A DNA stretch of 64,000 nucleotides from a virus. The stretch lies in IMG/VR virus record IMGVR_UViG_3300029267_003762, positions 1 through 64,000 of that record; one strand, given 5' to 3'. Positions 32,188-40,755 of this stretch are shown one piece after another. The stretch's first letter is position 1; each line of letters begins with the position of its first letter. Below the pieces are notes generated by a model. That model searched no databases. It saw only the letters and a program-made list of their open reading frames with translations, and was not told the origin of the DNA. A program made the position numbers and the translations under genes.

Positions 32188-32532
32188 CTACTCCTCCTCG
32201 AAGCTGTCGGGCATGGCGCCTCCTGTGGCTGCTGCGGCAATGGGAGGCTCCGCATACTCGGCGAACGTGAGCACGAAGCTCTTGTTGCGAAGCCAACAGC
32301 GGGAGTCCACCTCTCGGTCGAAGTCGGCCACCAAGATCTCCTCGCCCATCATTCCGCACATCATCGTGTGCTCGCCCCGCCCTTTCTCTGCGTAGCAGCA
32401 GGGGCAGGCAAAGCAGTTCGTGATGAACTGTTCGTCGTACGGTTGTTCGTCTGTGTTCGAGCCCTTGCCTACCGCGGCGTAGCCAATGGCGATCTCGTTG
32501 GTGGCGTCGACTGCGGATTCGTCTTTCCCCAT
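32188..32532 (-). CDS. Cys-rich small protein
   Basis: The 114-residue product has a CFACPCCYAEKG cluster, then Cys in MMCGMMG and SRCW, compatible with a metal site. Ends are acidic. Family unknown. It abuts the neighbouring genes. Confidence 0.6.
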   Translation of the reverse strand: MGKDESAVDATNEIAIGYAAVGKGSNTDEQPYDEQFITNCFACPCCYAEKGRGEHTMMCGMMGEEILVADFDREVDSRCWLRNKSFVLTFAEYAEPPIAAAATGGAMPDSFEEE

Positions 32533-32535
32533 GAC

Positions 32536-32997
32536 CTAGTCCTCCGTCGTGCTGAGCATCAGGATGTGGTGCTTCTTCTTGAGCGGGCACTCGGGGTCGA
32601 CCTGTTCGGAGGTGTCCACCGTGATCTCGTGCTGAACGATGAACTTGCGCCCCCTGCGATCCGTGCCTTCAGTCTCGGGTGGCATGAGCGAGCAGAGCTT
32701 GTCGTCTTCGACGACGAGGCAGGGGCAGTCGTCGCAGCACTTCACCAGCACCTGTTCGATCTCTTCGGGGACCGGGTAGTTGCGAGGGCTCGCCTCCTTC
32801 ACGAACTTGCTCAGCCGAACCCCGCCCATCTTCTCGATACCATCGAGGTCCATGTAGCCACCGTCCTGCTCCGGCAGCTCGAGCCCGAGTGCAGTAGCGG
32901 CGTCGCAGATCGAGTTCCACATGTCGCCCATGTGGTCCGCCAGGCAGGCGTCGCGCGCCATGCACAGCAGCATCTTCTTCATCTCGTCTTTACCCAT
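32536..32997 (-). CDS. Unknown protein with CCDDCPC cluster
   Basis: The 153-residue protein opens at 32997, whose ribosome site GGGAGGA lies within the leader shared with the divergent PTH2 gene. N-terminal helices are followed by a CCDDCPCLVVEDDKLCSL cluster. This could bind metal. Function unknown. Confidence 0.6.
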   Translation of the reverse strand: MGKDEMKKMLLCMARDACLADHMGDMWNSICDAATALGLELPEQDGGYMDLDGIEKMGGVRLSKFVKEASPRNYPVPEEIEQVLVKCCDDCPCLVVEDDKLCSLMPPETEGTDRRGRKFIVQHEITVDTSEQVDPECPLKKKHHILMLSTTED

Positions 32998-33008
32998 GAG
33001 GTCCTCCC

Positions 33009-33338
33009 ATGAAGCTCTACATCGTCGTCCGCAACGATCTCGCCCCTGGCCTTCAGGCCGCGCAGGCCGTCCACGCCAAGGAGCTGTTCACCCACGAGCA
33101 CTCCGAGCTCAATGCCGAGTGGTACGAGAAGTCGAACAACATCGTTCTGCTTCAGGTGCCGAGCAAGGAAGAGCTCGTGGCGCTTGCGTATCGCATGACG
33201 ACCCAGTCGATCCAGACGAGTCTGTTTCGGGAGCCGGATCTGGGGAACGAGCCGACTGCGATCGCAGTTGGGCCTGATGGCGCTCGGCTGCTTTCGACGT
33301 TGCCTTTGGCTCTGCGTGATATCCGTCAAGCTGCTTGA
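33009..33338 (+). CDS. Peptidyl-tRNA hydrolase, PTH2 family
   Basis: The 109-residue product matches the PTH2 fold layout: KLYIVVRNDLAPGLQAAQAV at the N-terminus, W-Y-E-K-S-N-N-I-V-L-L-Q-V in the middle, then FREPDLGNEPTAIAV, and a LLSTLPLAL end. PTH2 releases peptides from stalled peptidyl-tRNAs, complementing the tmRNA and tRNAs. It is the only plus-strand gene here and is divergent from 32997. The last 230 bases are antisense to a minus-strand gene. Confidence 0.8.
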   Translation: MKLYIVVRNDLAPGLQAAQAVHAKELFTHEHSELNAEWYEKSNNIVLLQVPSKEELVALAYRMTTQSIQTSLFREPDLGNEPTAIAVGPDGARLLSTLPLALRDIRQAA

Positions 33339-33576
33339 TGGCGTTGGGGCTCAAGTGGAACTTCGGTTCGTCTGACCCCACCTCGAACAGCACTTTGGCC
33401 ATGGGGGCGTACACGGCGCCGACGTAGGCGTCCTCCTTCTGCTGGTCGGTCACCTGGTGCTCGTGACCAGCGCCGCAGTTCGGACACTCCCGAGGCGGGT
33501 TGCGCTGCATCTTGAACTCGTAGCGCTCCCAGTGCTTACCGCACTTCTTGCACACGTAGAAACTCGGCTCACCCAT
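33109..33576 (-). CDS. Zinc-ribbon protein antisense to the PTH2 gene
   Basis: The 155-residue product begins FYVCKKCGKHWERYEF, then CPNCGAGHEH, a clear zinc-ribbon at residues 8-45. It keeps a sensible sequence to about residue 90 and then becomes Ser/Pro/Ala-rich as it runs into the convergent PTH2 gene. The stop at 33109 lies inside that gene. Either a long antisense tail is really translated or a frameshift hides the stop. Confidence 0.5.
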   Translation of the reverse strand: MGEPSFYVCKKCGKHWERYEFKMQRNPPRECPNCGAGHEHQVTDQQKEDAYVGAVYAPMAKVLFEVGSDEPKFHLSPNAIKQLDGYHAEPKATSKAAERHQAQLRSQSARSPDPAPETDSSGSTGSSCDTQAPRALPCSAPEAERCCSTSRTTRH

Positions 33577-35095
33577 CGTCTTCTTCCTTCGTCAGCTCGA
33601 GCTTCTTGACCGCATCGAGGTTCATCAGGCAGGAGCACAGAAGCTCGCCATCCTCGTACCTGAGCGCGGCGGTCAACCTCTCGCCCTTGGCCGTCAGCCC
33701 TTGGCTGCCGTAGAAGATCTTCATGGGCATGTACCCGCGCCCGCACAGGTCGGGCACCCATATCTCGTCGCCCTCTTTCAGTTCCTCGCCCTCTTTGACG
33801 CTTTGGAGCTCTCCTTCTCCCTTCGGCCAGAAGACAGGTACGCCGTTCCTCTCCGTCACCATGAACCCGATCTTGTGTTCGCTTTCGCTCCTCGGAATGA
33901 CGTGCAGAGCGCCGGAGTCCATGATGGGCTTGCCGATGTACTTGGGCTTGCCGGCGACGTAGCGAGTCCCGTCCCCGAGCTTCTTGACGTGCTCGCACGG
34001 CATGTCATCGCCGCTACGCTGGCACAGCGGGCACCAAGGTGCCCCCACGCTACAGCCCATGGACACGCCGCCCTCGAGCACCCGCTTGAGGTTGTCCTTG
34101 TGCACGACCACCTTGTCGAGAGGGATGGAGCCGACAGTCCGGCCGAACACAGGAAACTCGTCGCCGTTCTTGTTCGGCCCTTCCGTGATACCCAACACAG
34201 TGGAGACGGGTGTCTTGCCCGGGGCGTACTTGAAGCGGTCCTCCACCTCCTCCGGCTCCTCCGGCTCCTCCATGAACTGCCCCAGGTACTCGGTGGCGAA
34301 CTTCTTCGGCATCCCGTTCGTCGTCTCGTTGCGCAGCACGTCGCGCAGCCACTTCTCCGACTTGACGCACTCCCTGCACCCGGCGTGGTCTTGAAGGAAG
34401 TCGATGGGCTGCCTGCCGTGCTTCGGGCAGTCGACCATCGTGGGCCCGGTCTTGGCGTAGAACTCACGACGCGTCTGCGCGGCCTCCTTCATGAGCGTGT
34501 GCTGCCGGAGCAGGCGGTCGACGCGCATGAGCATCTTCTCGCTCAGGATCTTGCGCAGGGTGCGCTCGAGCCAGTCGGCCTCTTCTATGACGGCGATCTC
34601 GGCCATGTCCGAGTACGGGCGCCCGAAGATGCCGGCGTCGGGGATACCCAGACCGGCGAAGATCTGCTTGCGCAGGTAGGCGATGTCCCGGTCGAAGTCG
34701 GACTGGAAGAGGCCGCTGTTCTCCATCCTGCGCATCTCCGCGTCGAGGCCGGCGAGGATGGGGGTGTCTTCCCCGTCCATGAACTGCTTGGCCGCATCTG
34801 CCTCGACCTTTCGCAGCCAAGCCTCATCCTGCTCGAGTCCGTCGAGCTCCTCCTTGCGCATGAACATGCGGTTCGTGATCTCGTGCAAGGAATCGTCCTT
34901 TTCTTGCACGGGCGCGCCCAGGTAGATCAGGTCGCCCGCTGTCTTTTGCAGCTCGGGGCCGACCAGGTCGCCGTTGAGAACTTCTCGAAGGAAGATGAAC
35001 GGGCCCTCGATGCGGGTCACCTGGAACTGCGCTCCGGAGCTCATCTGGAGCTTGTCGCCGGCACGTAGGCCGGAGCTGTTCGTTTCATCTGTCAT
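33569..35095 (-). CDS. Large protein with zinc cluster similar to maturation protein
   Basis: The 508-residue protein starts at 35095 (start overlapping the upstream gene's end). It has helical central parts and a conserved segment EGGVSMGCSVGAPWCPLCQ followed by CEHVKK. The same VSMGCxVxxxxCxxC ... layout occurs in the capsid maturation-type protein at 52941-55835. Further C-terminal strands follow. Function is unknown; the shared module suggests a virion-assembly role on the opposite strand. Confidence 0.55.
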   Translation of the reverse strand: MTDETNSSGLRAGDKLQMSSGAQFQVTRIEGPFIFLREVLNGDLVGPELQKTAGDLIYLGAPVQEKDDSLHEITNRMFMRKEELDGLEQDEAWLRKVEADAAKQFMDGEDTPILAGLDAEMRRMENSGLFQSDFDRDIAYLRKQIFAGLGIPDAGIFGRPYSDMAEIAVIEEADWLERTLRKILSEKMLMRVDRLLRQHTLMKEAAQTRREFYAKTGPTMVDCPKHGRQPIDFLQDHAGCRECVKSEKWLRDVLRNETTNGMPKKFATEYLGQFMEEPEEPEEVEDRFKYAPGKTPVSTVLGITEGPNKNGDEFPVFGRTVGSIPLDKVVVHKDNLKRVLEGGVSMGCSVGAPWCPLCQRSGDDMPCEHVKKLGDGTRYVAGKPKYIGKPIMDSGALHVIPRSESEHKIGFMVTERNGVPVFWPKGEGELQSVKEGEELKEGDEIWVPDLCGRGYMPMKIFYGSQGLTAKGERLTAALRYEDGELLCSCLMNLDAVKKLELTKEEDDG

Positions 35096-35411
35096 CTTTT
35101 GCCTCCTTCGGCTTCTCCACAGTACCTGTGGTATCGAGAAGCCACTTGGCGTACTTGTCCCCGCATGACGCCTTGTACAGGTTTTCAGCTCCATTCGGAT
35201 GAAGAGCACATTCCCAGAGGGTGCCGAGAGGCGTCTCGATGACCAGCTTGATCTCGTTCTGTTCTGCTGCCCCGACCTCTCGCCCGTGCCCGTCCTTGAG
35301 GGAGACGTGGTGTGACCAATGCCGCACTCCAACGACTTTCACTTTCCCCTTTTCGAGCCACTTGTTGATCTTGGCGGTCAGGTCCATGGACTGTGCTTCG
35401 GTTAGAGCCAT
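35085..35411 (-). CDS. Small unknown protein
   Basis: The 108-residue product begins at 35411 after an AAAGGAGGC site and overlaps the downstream large gene by 11 bases. The N-terminal helix and central strands (KVVGVRHWSHHVSLKDGHG) contain several histidines. Family unknown. Confidence 0.6.
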   Translation of the reverse strand: MALTEAQSMDLTAKINKWLEKGKVKVVGVRHWSHHVSLKDGHGREVGAAEQNEIKLVIETPLGTLWECALHPNGAENLYKASCGDKYAKWLLDTTGTVEKPKEAKDDR

Positions 35412-35493
35412 CTTTTTGCCTCCTTTGGCAGTAGTAGCAGAAGTAAGAAGAAGTCGGTAGATGCAAAGTAGCCGTCCGTGCTAGCCTTGCACC

Positions 35494-37173
35494 ATGGAGT
35501 CGCTAGGAAAAAGGGCGCTGGATGTGGCCTTCAAGGAGCTTGGGGTGGCGGAGGATCCGCCGCGCTCGAACACTGGGCCGCGGATCCGTGAGTACCTCGA
35601 GCCGTGTGTGCGGGGCGACCGCAACGTGAAGCTCGGGCTCAAGGCCTCGAACTGGTGCTTCACAGGAGACACCGAGATTCTGACGGAAGAGGGGTGGATG
35701 CGTTTGGATGACGTGTCCGAAGACGTTCAGGTAGCGCAGGTACATCCAAGGTCGATGCGCATCTCCCTCACCAGGACGGTCGCGGTCATCCACAAGGCGC
35801 ACAAGGGCGCTCTGGCGGTCATGAGTCGGCGATCTCTGCGTTTGGTGTCCGACCCGGAGCATAGGTACTTCGGCAAGTGGTGGGTGAGCGCTAGGAGTGG
35901 AAGAAAGGACGTACCGGAGGTGGAGCTGCGCCCCGTAGCAGACCTGACGGGTGCAGCAACGAAGCTGGTCGTTCCGCCCAGCCGCGGTCACTTCGAGTAC
36001 GAAAGTGGGTGGAGCAGGCGTGACTTGAAGCTGTTGGGAGCGTTCTTGGCAGACGGCAGCATCGTCAACGGGAAGTTGCAGTTTCAGGTCAGCAGGGCGG
36101 ACAAGATAGCGATGTTGCACGAGCTGGAACCTGACCGAGTCTGGGAAGCTCCCATGCCGTACGGGCCTAGGTCGAAGGAGGCTCTGACCAGTTTCTTCTT
36201 CGAGATGCCGTCGGAGTTTGCGGAGGCGTTCGATAAGTACAAAGTGCTGTCCCCCCGATTCATGTGGAACCTTCACAGGGAGCAGGCTGCTCTCGTGCTC
36301 GACACATGGGCGTCCTATGACGGCAGTGCTCGAGGCGGGTCCATTCGGCTGTCGCAGGCGTCCAAGGACAGGATCGACACGGCCCAGATGCTGGCCGTAC
36401 TGGCTGGGTATTCCGGTCAGACACAGAAGCCGAAACAGCTCGGTGAGTTCGGTTCGACCATGCACTTTCTGACGTACGTCAAAGGCCCGCGTAACACGGA
36501 GATCCTCGACAAGAACGTCCGCTTGACCGAAGAGCAAGAAGTAGACTTGTACTGCGTTCAGGTCCCCAGCGGGCTGATCATCGTCCGCCCTTCTGGGTAC
36601 GGTAGGGCGCTGGTGGTAGGCAACTGCATGGCGTTCTCGAGCTGGTGCATGACCGAGGCCCTCGAGGACGGCGAGGTCCCCCCTCACGGCTACCGTGCGG
36701 GGGTCGTCGAGGCTGTGGCTGACGTGCGCAGCCCGCACGCCAAGTTCTCGGGCGTTTGGCACCCGGTCGAGACGGTAAGAAAGAAGCTCTGGACGCCGTT
36801 CGAAGGAGACCTGGCCATCTGGGACCGGTCGACCACAGATCCGAACACGTCTTGGTGGCGGCACGTGAACCGGGTCGTGAAGTACGACGCCGGTGTCGGC
36901 GAGTTCGACACCATCGGCGGCAACGAACGGGACCAGGTGCGGGTCGCCGCACACCACGTGTCCGAGATCAAGCTGCTCGGCTTCATCGCCTACCCGCAGC
37001 CCGAGGACAAGCCCGAGCCCAAGCAGATCGACGCGCTGACGCACGCCAACCTGCTCGGACTCGTGGCCCGTACCATCGACGGAATGTTGCGCGACTCGCA
37101 CACCGAGATGATGGAGTCGCACCACATGGACGACGACGACGACGACGACTACGACGACGACTACGACGACTAG
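35494..37173 (+). CDS. CHAP/NlpC-like endolysin split by an intein
   Basis: The precursor (559 residues) is an N-extein (1-54), a 323-residue intein (55-377) and a C-extein (378-559). After splicing, a 236-residue protein has LGVAEDPPRSNTGPRIREYL, then SNW-CMAFSSWCM, then FEGDLAIWDR, WWRHVNRVVKY and FDTIGGNERDQVRV. This is the layout of CHAP/NlpC-P60-type peptidoglycan amidases/endopeptidases (W-C-A-x-F-x-S-W-C, later G-D-x-A-x-W and H). The acidic Asp/Tyr tail is unusual. The first residue after the intein is the presumed catalytic Cys, so activity requires splicing. Confidence 0.8.
   Translation: MESLGKRALDVAFKELGVAEDPPRSNTGPRIREYLEPCVRGDRNVKLGLKASNWCFTGDTEILTEEGWMRLDDVSEDVQVAQVHPRSMRISLTRTVAVIHKAHKGALAVMSRRSLRLVSDPEHRYFGKWWVSARSGRKDVPEVELRPVADLTGAATKLVVPPSRGHFEYESGWSRRDLKLLGAFLADGSIVNGKLQFQVSRADKIAMLHELEPDRVWEAPMPYGPRSKEALTSFFFEMPSEFAEAFDKYKVLSPRFMWNLHREQAALVLDTWASYDGSARGGSIRLSQASKDRIDTAQMLAVLAGYSGQTQKPKQLGEFGSTMHFLTYVKGPRNTEILDKNVRLTEEQEVDLYCVQVPSGLIIVRPSGYGRALVVGNCMAFSSWCMTEALEDGEVPPHGYRAGVVEAVADVRSPHAKFSGVWHPVETVRKKLWTPFEGDLAIWDRSTTDPNTSWWRHVNRVVKYDAGVGEFDTIGGNERDQVRVAAHHVSEIKLLGFIAYPQPEDKPEPKQIDALTHANLLGLVARTIDGMLRDSHTEMMESHHMDDDDDDDYDDDYDD
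35656..36624 (+). mobile_element. Intein with LAGLIDADG endonuclease (in the lysin)
   Basis: It begins with Cys (CFTGDTEIL) and ends VVGN before Cys. It has a Hint-type start, a block-B-like SDPEHRYFG and a LAGLIDADG-like LLGAFLADGSI. The penultimate residue, normally His, is Gly here, which might slow or alter C-terminal cleavage. The element is a homing selfish sequence inserted at a conserved active-site codon. Confidence 0.85.
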
Positions 37174-37175
37174 CC

Positions 37176-38435
37176 CTACCTCTGAGTCGCCCTCTTGATG
37201 ATGTCGCTGAACTTCCTGACGTCCGGCGACTCCATCTTCGGATCCCTGATCACTGCGGTCAGGGCGTTCTCGAGCTCGGTGATGCGCTTCGAGCGCGCCT
37301 CGTTGCTCTCCCGAAGTTGCCTGATCGTCTCGATGTTGTTGGACAGCTCTGTTGCGTTGGCGTTGAGGGACTCGTGGAGCTTCTCGATGCGCCCGTCCAT
37401 CTCTGTGACGGTCGTCTGCAACTTCGTGTTCTTCTCCTTGAGCTTGCCGATACCCCTGCGGATCCTTGAGAACGCCTGCTCAACGGACTCTTCCTCGTCG
37501 GGAAGCGCGAGCTGGGACTGCACTCTCATGAGGTGGGCCTCGAGCTCGTTGCGGATGACGTCGACGACCGGCGTGAGCCTCAAGAGGCCCGTGCCGGTAC
37601 CGCCAAGCGAGTGGTACACCTCCTCCAGTGTGCCGGCGATGCGCTCGTAGGCTTCCACGGCGCTCTCATCCGGCCTGCTCTTCCCGATGGCGTCGCCAAT
37701 GGACACCAGTTGCGACATGAGCTTGCCGCTTGCCACCTTCTGGTTCTCGAGGTCTTGCACGACTCGTGCAGCGGCCTTGTCGACGAACTCGTCCCTGTGG
37801 GCCCCCAGGGTTGCGCGCGTGCGCCTCAGCACGTCGTGGTTCCATGAGTCGGTGTTCGGGTCCACCTCGATTGGCCTCTTCGCGAGCTCGTTGGCCGCCT
37901 CCATCGGGCCCTTGAGGTACTTCTCCAGCAGCCTGAAGTTGCCGTCGAGGTGGTCGCATGGAACGATGCCGCAGTGCTTGACCAGCGTTCGGACCTCGTA
38001 GTTGAGCGCTTCGATGTGCCCGTTGAGCAGTTGCGACAGTCCGGCGGCGCTGGTGACTGGGAGCTCTTGAGGCTCCTTGCCGACGTGCTTGAGCCCGTTG
38101 GTGATCGAGATGAGCGAGTCCTCCAGGGCCCCAACGAGCTTCTCATGCGTCTCCCTGCCCGACATCTTCTTGAGCTCCTCGATCTTCTCGACGAGCTGCC
38201 TCTCGTTGGAGTTCGGTTGGAGCCCAGCTGCGACGTTGACACGCTGGATGGCGGCGGAGAGCGTCGTGTGCATGGCTTGGTAGAGCCGAACGTGGTCTTT
38301 GAGGAGGTCCACTTGCTCAACGAGCTCATCGACCCGTGCGAGCTTTGCCCGCACGTACGCCCCGGTGACATCGACTTCGATGAAGTCCTTGTCGCCTTTG
38401 AGGGCCTCGAAGCCCTCTTTCGTTTTCTCTGTCAC
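37176..38435 (-). CDS. Long coiled-coil protein
   Basis: The 419-residue product is almost wholly helical with several long heptad-bearing stretches (ENKTKLQ-type near the C-terminus, KLHESLNANATELSNNIETI around 350). The ends are charged. Such proteins act as scaffolds, tape measures or filaments. Here it is isolated from the morphogenesis genes and converges on the endolysin, so the role is uncertain. Translation start at 38435 follows GGAGGAAG. Confidence 0.65.
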   Translation of the reverse strand: MTEKTKEGFEALKGDKDFIEVDVTGAYVRAKLARVDELVEQVDLLKDHVRLYQAMHTTLSAAIQRVNVAAGLQPNSNERQLVEKIEELKKMSGRETHEKLVGALEDSLISITNGLKHVGKEPQELPVTSAAGLSQLLNGHIEALNYEVRTLVKHCGIVPCDHLDGNFRLLEKYLKGPMEAANELAKRPIEVDPNTDSWNHDVLRRTRATLGAHRDEFVDKAAARVVQDLENQKVASGKLMSQLVSIGDAIGKSRPDESAVEAYERIAGTLEEVYHSLGGTGTGLLRLTPVVDVIRNELEAHLMRVQSQLALPDEEESVEQAFSRIRRGIGKLKEKNTKLQTTVTEMDGRIEKLHESLNANATELSNNIETIRQLRESNEARSKRITELENALTAVIRDPKMESPDVRKFSDIIKRATQR

Positions 38436-38446
38436 TGCTTCCTCCT

Positions 38447-39340
38447 TCAGCTGACGCGGCCAGCAGTCTGCGTGTCATTCGAGGTGATGACGTCCTTGCG
38501 GGCGACCTTGCGTGCGGCCCTGCCCCTCGCAGGTGCCTTCGTAGTCTTCTTGGCCGCCGTCTTCTTCTCCTTGGGTTCTTTGCCGGCGACGCCGTCCTGC
38601 ACCTTCTCGACGTTGACGAGGCGGAACTTGCCCTCGCCGATGGAGCGGTCGGCCCACAGCCCATTCTCCTGGGCCAGGGTGAGGATGCGGACGAGCTCCT
38701 CCTCCTTGATGTGGCGCGTGTCGGCGGGGTGCGTGGGGGCGACCCACCAGTCGAACGTGCAGTACACGTCTGTGAGGTAGTCGGTCTTCTTGATCGCGGT
38801 CCTCGGGCCCTGCATGGTCATGACCTGGATCGCCCGCTCCTCGCAGCCGTCCGGCTCGGTCACGTACATGCGGCCGGCAGTGGTGATGCGGTAGAACAGA
38901 AGCTGGTTGCCGTGGTCCAGCCCCTCGGGCTTGATCTCGGTGCCGTGCTTGAGGTGTTCGGTCTTCGGGCGGTCCTGCAGGATCCTGTGCACCGAGACCG
39001 TCTCTTTGATGCACGCCTTCGGGCAGCGGGCGAACATGTACATCTGGCCCTCGGAGTTCCTGGGAAAGCCGATCCAGGAGCGCTCCTCCTTCTCCTGCCC
39101 CTCGATGGCCTCGAGGTTCTCTTCGTCCTGCTGCTCGGTGAGCTCGTCACGCTCTTTCACCTTCGTCTTGAGCTCGGCGTAGCTCTTCTTCGGCTTCTTC
39201 GCCTGCTGGTCGCCGGCGATGACGAGGGGGTTCAGGGGGTGGCCGCCGATGATGCGGTTCGGCGCCTCGACGACGATCGTGATGCGGTAGACGTCGTAGA
39301 ACTGCTTGGGGCTGGTGTCGTACTTGTCGAGTAGGTTCAT
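38447..39340 (-). CDS. Unknown protein with basic histone-like tail
   Basis: The 297-residue product has an N-terminal beta part, an acidic middle and a Cys-bearing middle (RCPKACIKE). The C-terminus is a Lys/Ala-rich tail (EKKTAAKKTTKAPARGRAA) like those of histone-H1-like proteins that compact DNA. It is transcribed away from the repeat array immediately upstream. DNA binding, possibly to that array, is a reasonable guess. Confidence 0.55.
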   Translation of the reverse strand: MNLLDKYDTSPKQFYDVYRITIVVEAPNRIIGGHPLNPLVIAGDQQAKKPKKSYAELKTKVKERDELTEQQDEENLEAIEGQEKEERSWIGFPRNSEGQMYMFARCPKACIKETVSVHRILQDRPKTEHLKHGTEIKPEGLDHGNQLLFYRITTAGRMYVTEPDGCEERAIQVMTMQGPRTAIKKTDYLTDVYCTFDWWVAPTHPADTRHIKEEELVRILTLAQENGLWADRSIGEGKFRLVNVEKVQDGVAGKEPKEKKTAAKKTTKAPARGRAARKVARKDVITSNDTQTAGRVS

Positions 39341-39409
39341 CTTCTATCTCCTTCAGGTAGTGATTGGTTCAAGGAAGAAGTAAGGAAGCTGCTTGGACAG
39401 GCTAGGCCT

Positions 39410-40449
39410 GTCGCCAGGGTTGCCGTGACCAGGCGCGTCGATCGGCAAGGGGAGGTGTGGCAAGTCACTGGCACCGGTTCAGGCGGGTAGGTCGATTGGT
39501 TTGGTCAGAAGTGGTGAGGCATGTCGCACGGGTGGGATGGAGCGGGCACGGTTCGTCGGGCGGCAAGGTGAGGTGCGAGAAGGCACGTCGGCGGGCACGA
39601 GAAGGTCCGGCGCAGTGCGTCGACCGAGTGGGCATGACTTGGCTGATCGATAGGGACGGCCCGACCAGGCTCGTCGGACGAGAAGGAATGGCGCGGTATG
39701 TCGTACGGCATGATGTGGGCTTGGCGGGATTGGGGTGAATAGTCGACCAGTTCGGATGAATCAGGCACGTCGAAGAGTCCGGTAAGGCATGGCCCGTCGT
39801 GTGTCCTGGTCTGCCTTGGCATGTCCTGCGATGGGGCGTGCATCGGTTCGTCGCAAAGCTGGGCGTGGTTCGGTTCGTCGACCGGAGTGATTCGTTGAGG
39901 AACGGATTGTCGATCGTGTCTGGTCGGGACCGGTTTGGGCCGTCGCATGAACCTGAACTGGGAAGGCATGTCGACTGGTCCGGCGAGGTAAGGTACGTCG
40001 GATGGGCCGGATGAGTGGGGCACAGCTCGTCGCGTGAGTCGTAAGACACGAACTGGTGAGGCATGGGTTGTCGAGCGGGCCGGTACGACTTTAGCACGGA
40101 ACGTCGAATGGCCAAGCAAGGTACGGTTTGTCGCATGGGAAGGCTGGGAACGGATCGATGGTGGTCAGTCGCGTGGCGTGGTGCGGGTCGGATCGGATGG
40201 TTCAGCCCTGGCCAGTCGAAGGATCGGGAGTGGTGGGGCCTGTCGGCTGGGACGGGTCGGAAGGGTTTGGTGAGTCGCCTGGGCTGGCATGTGCGGGTCC
40301 GGAGTGTCAGACGGTTTGGCGTGGTCAGTCCCCTAGTTCGATACGGAGTGTCGGACGGGTGGACCGGGAGTGGCCCGTCGGATGGACTGGAGAGGAGTGG
40401 GCGGGTTCGGAGTGTCGGTAGGGTCGGTGCGCCGCAGCGAGGCATGTCA
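39410..40449. repeat. Quantised GG-N3 / GTCG repeat array
   Basis: 39341-40446 contains no credible gene. On the plus strand 35 anchors (GTCG or one-base variants) at 39410 through 40446 are separated by NNN(GGNNN)n. Intervals are 27 (15 times), 32 (9), 22 (2), 37, 42 and 47, which all equal 2 modulo 5; only five intervals deviate by one base. Examples: 39970, 40103, 40242, 40306. Within units GG recurs every 5 nt separated by unconserved triplets. The spacing is not a multiple of 3, so it is not a protein repeat. Confidence 0.85.
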
Positions 40450-40755
40450 AAAGGGCGGCTCCTCGTCACCGTCTACCACAGGCAGGTCCCGGAGGTAGTC
40501 ATCGAGCTCGAGGGGCCATGGTGGCAATCCGCTACCGCATCGGCCGCTGCCGTGGCGGTGCGGGAAAGGGTAAGCATCACAGCCGCAGACTCCGTACTTG
40601 TCGAACTGCACGGTCCTCATCCACTTGCAGAGAGGGCGGCCCGGTCGGCACTCCGGCATGTGCACGACCACGGTCCTGTTCACCACGTAGCACCTCCCGC
40701 CGCCTGCCTCGAGCTCGCGGGTGGTTCGCGCCCTCTTGTGAACGAGCTTACTCAT
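40447..40755 (-). CDS. Cys/His-rich small protein
   Basis: The 102-residue product starts at 40755, overlapping the upstream gene. Cysteines at RCYVV, ECRPGRPLC and CGCDAYPFPH suggest metal binding. Its stop codon abuts the last GTCA anchor of the repeat array. Family unknown. Confidence 0.55.
   Translation of the reverse strand: MSKLVHKRARTTRELEAGGGRCYVVNRTVVVHMPECRPGRPLCKWMRTVQFDKYGVCGCDAYPFPHRHGSGRCGSGLPPWPLELDDYLRDLPVVDGDEEPPF

Noticed and set aside
39410-40449. CRISPR array
   Set aside because: No direct repeat of 23-40 bases with unique spacers; the conserved parts are only GTCG and GG pairs.
39465-40469. Minus-strand open frame of 334 codons across the repeat array
   Set aside because: The frame is Pro/Thr/Arg/Ser-rich with no start signal. 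Spacing of the repeats (22, 27, 32 ...) often is not a multiple of three, so the pattern is not protein-driven; lack of stops follows from composition.
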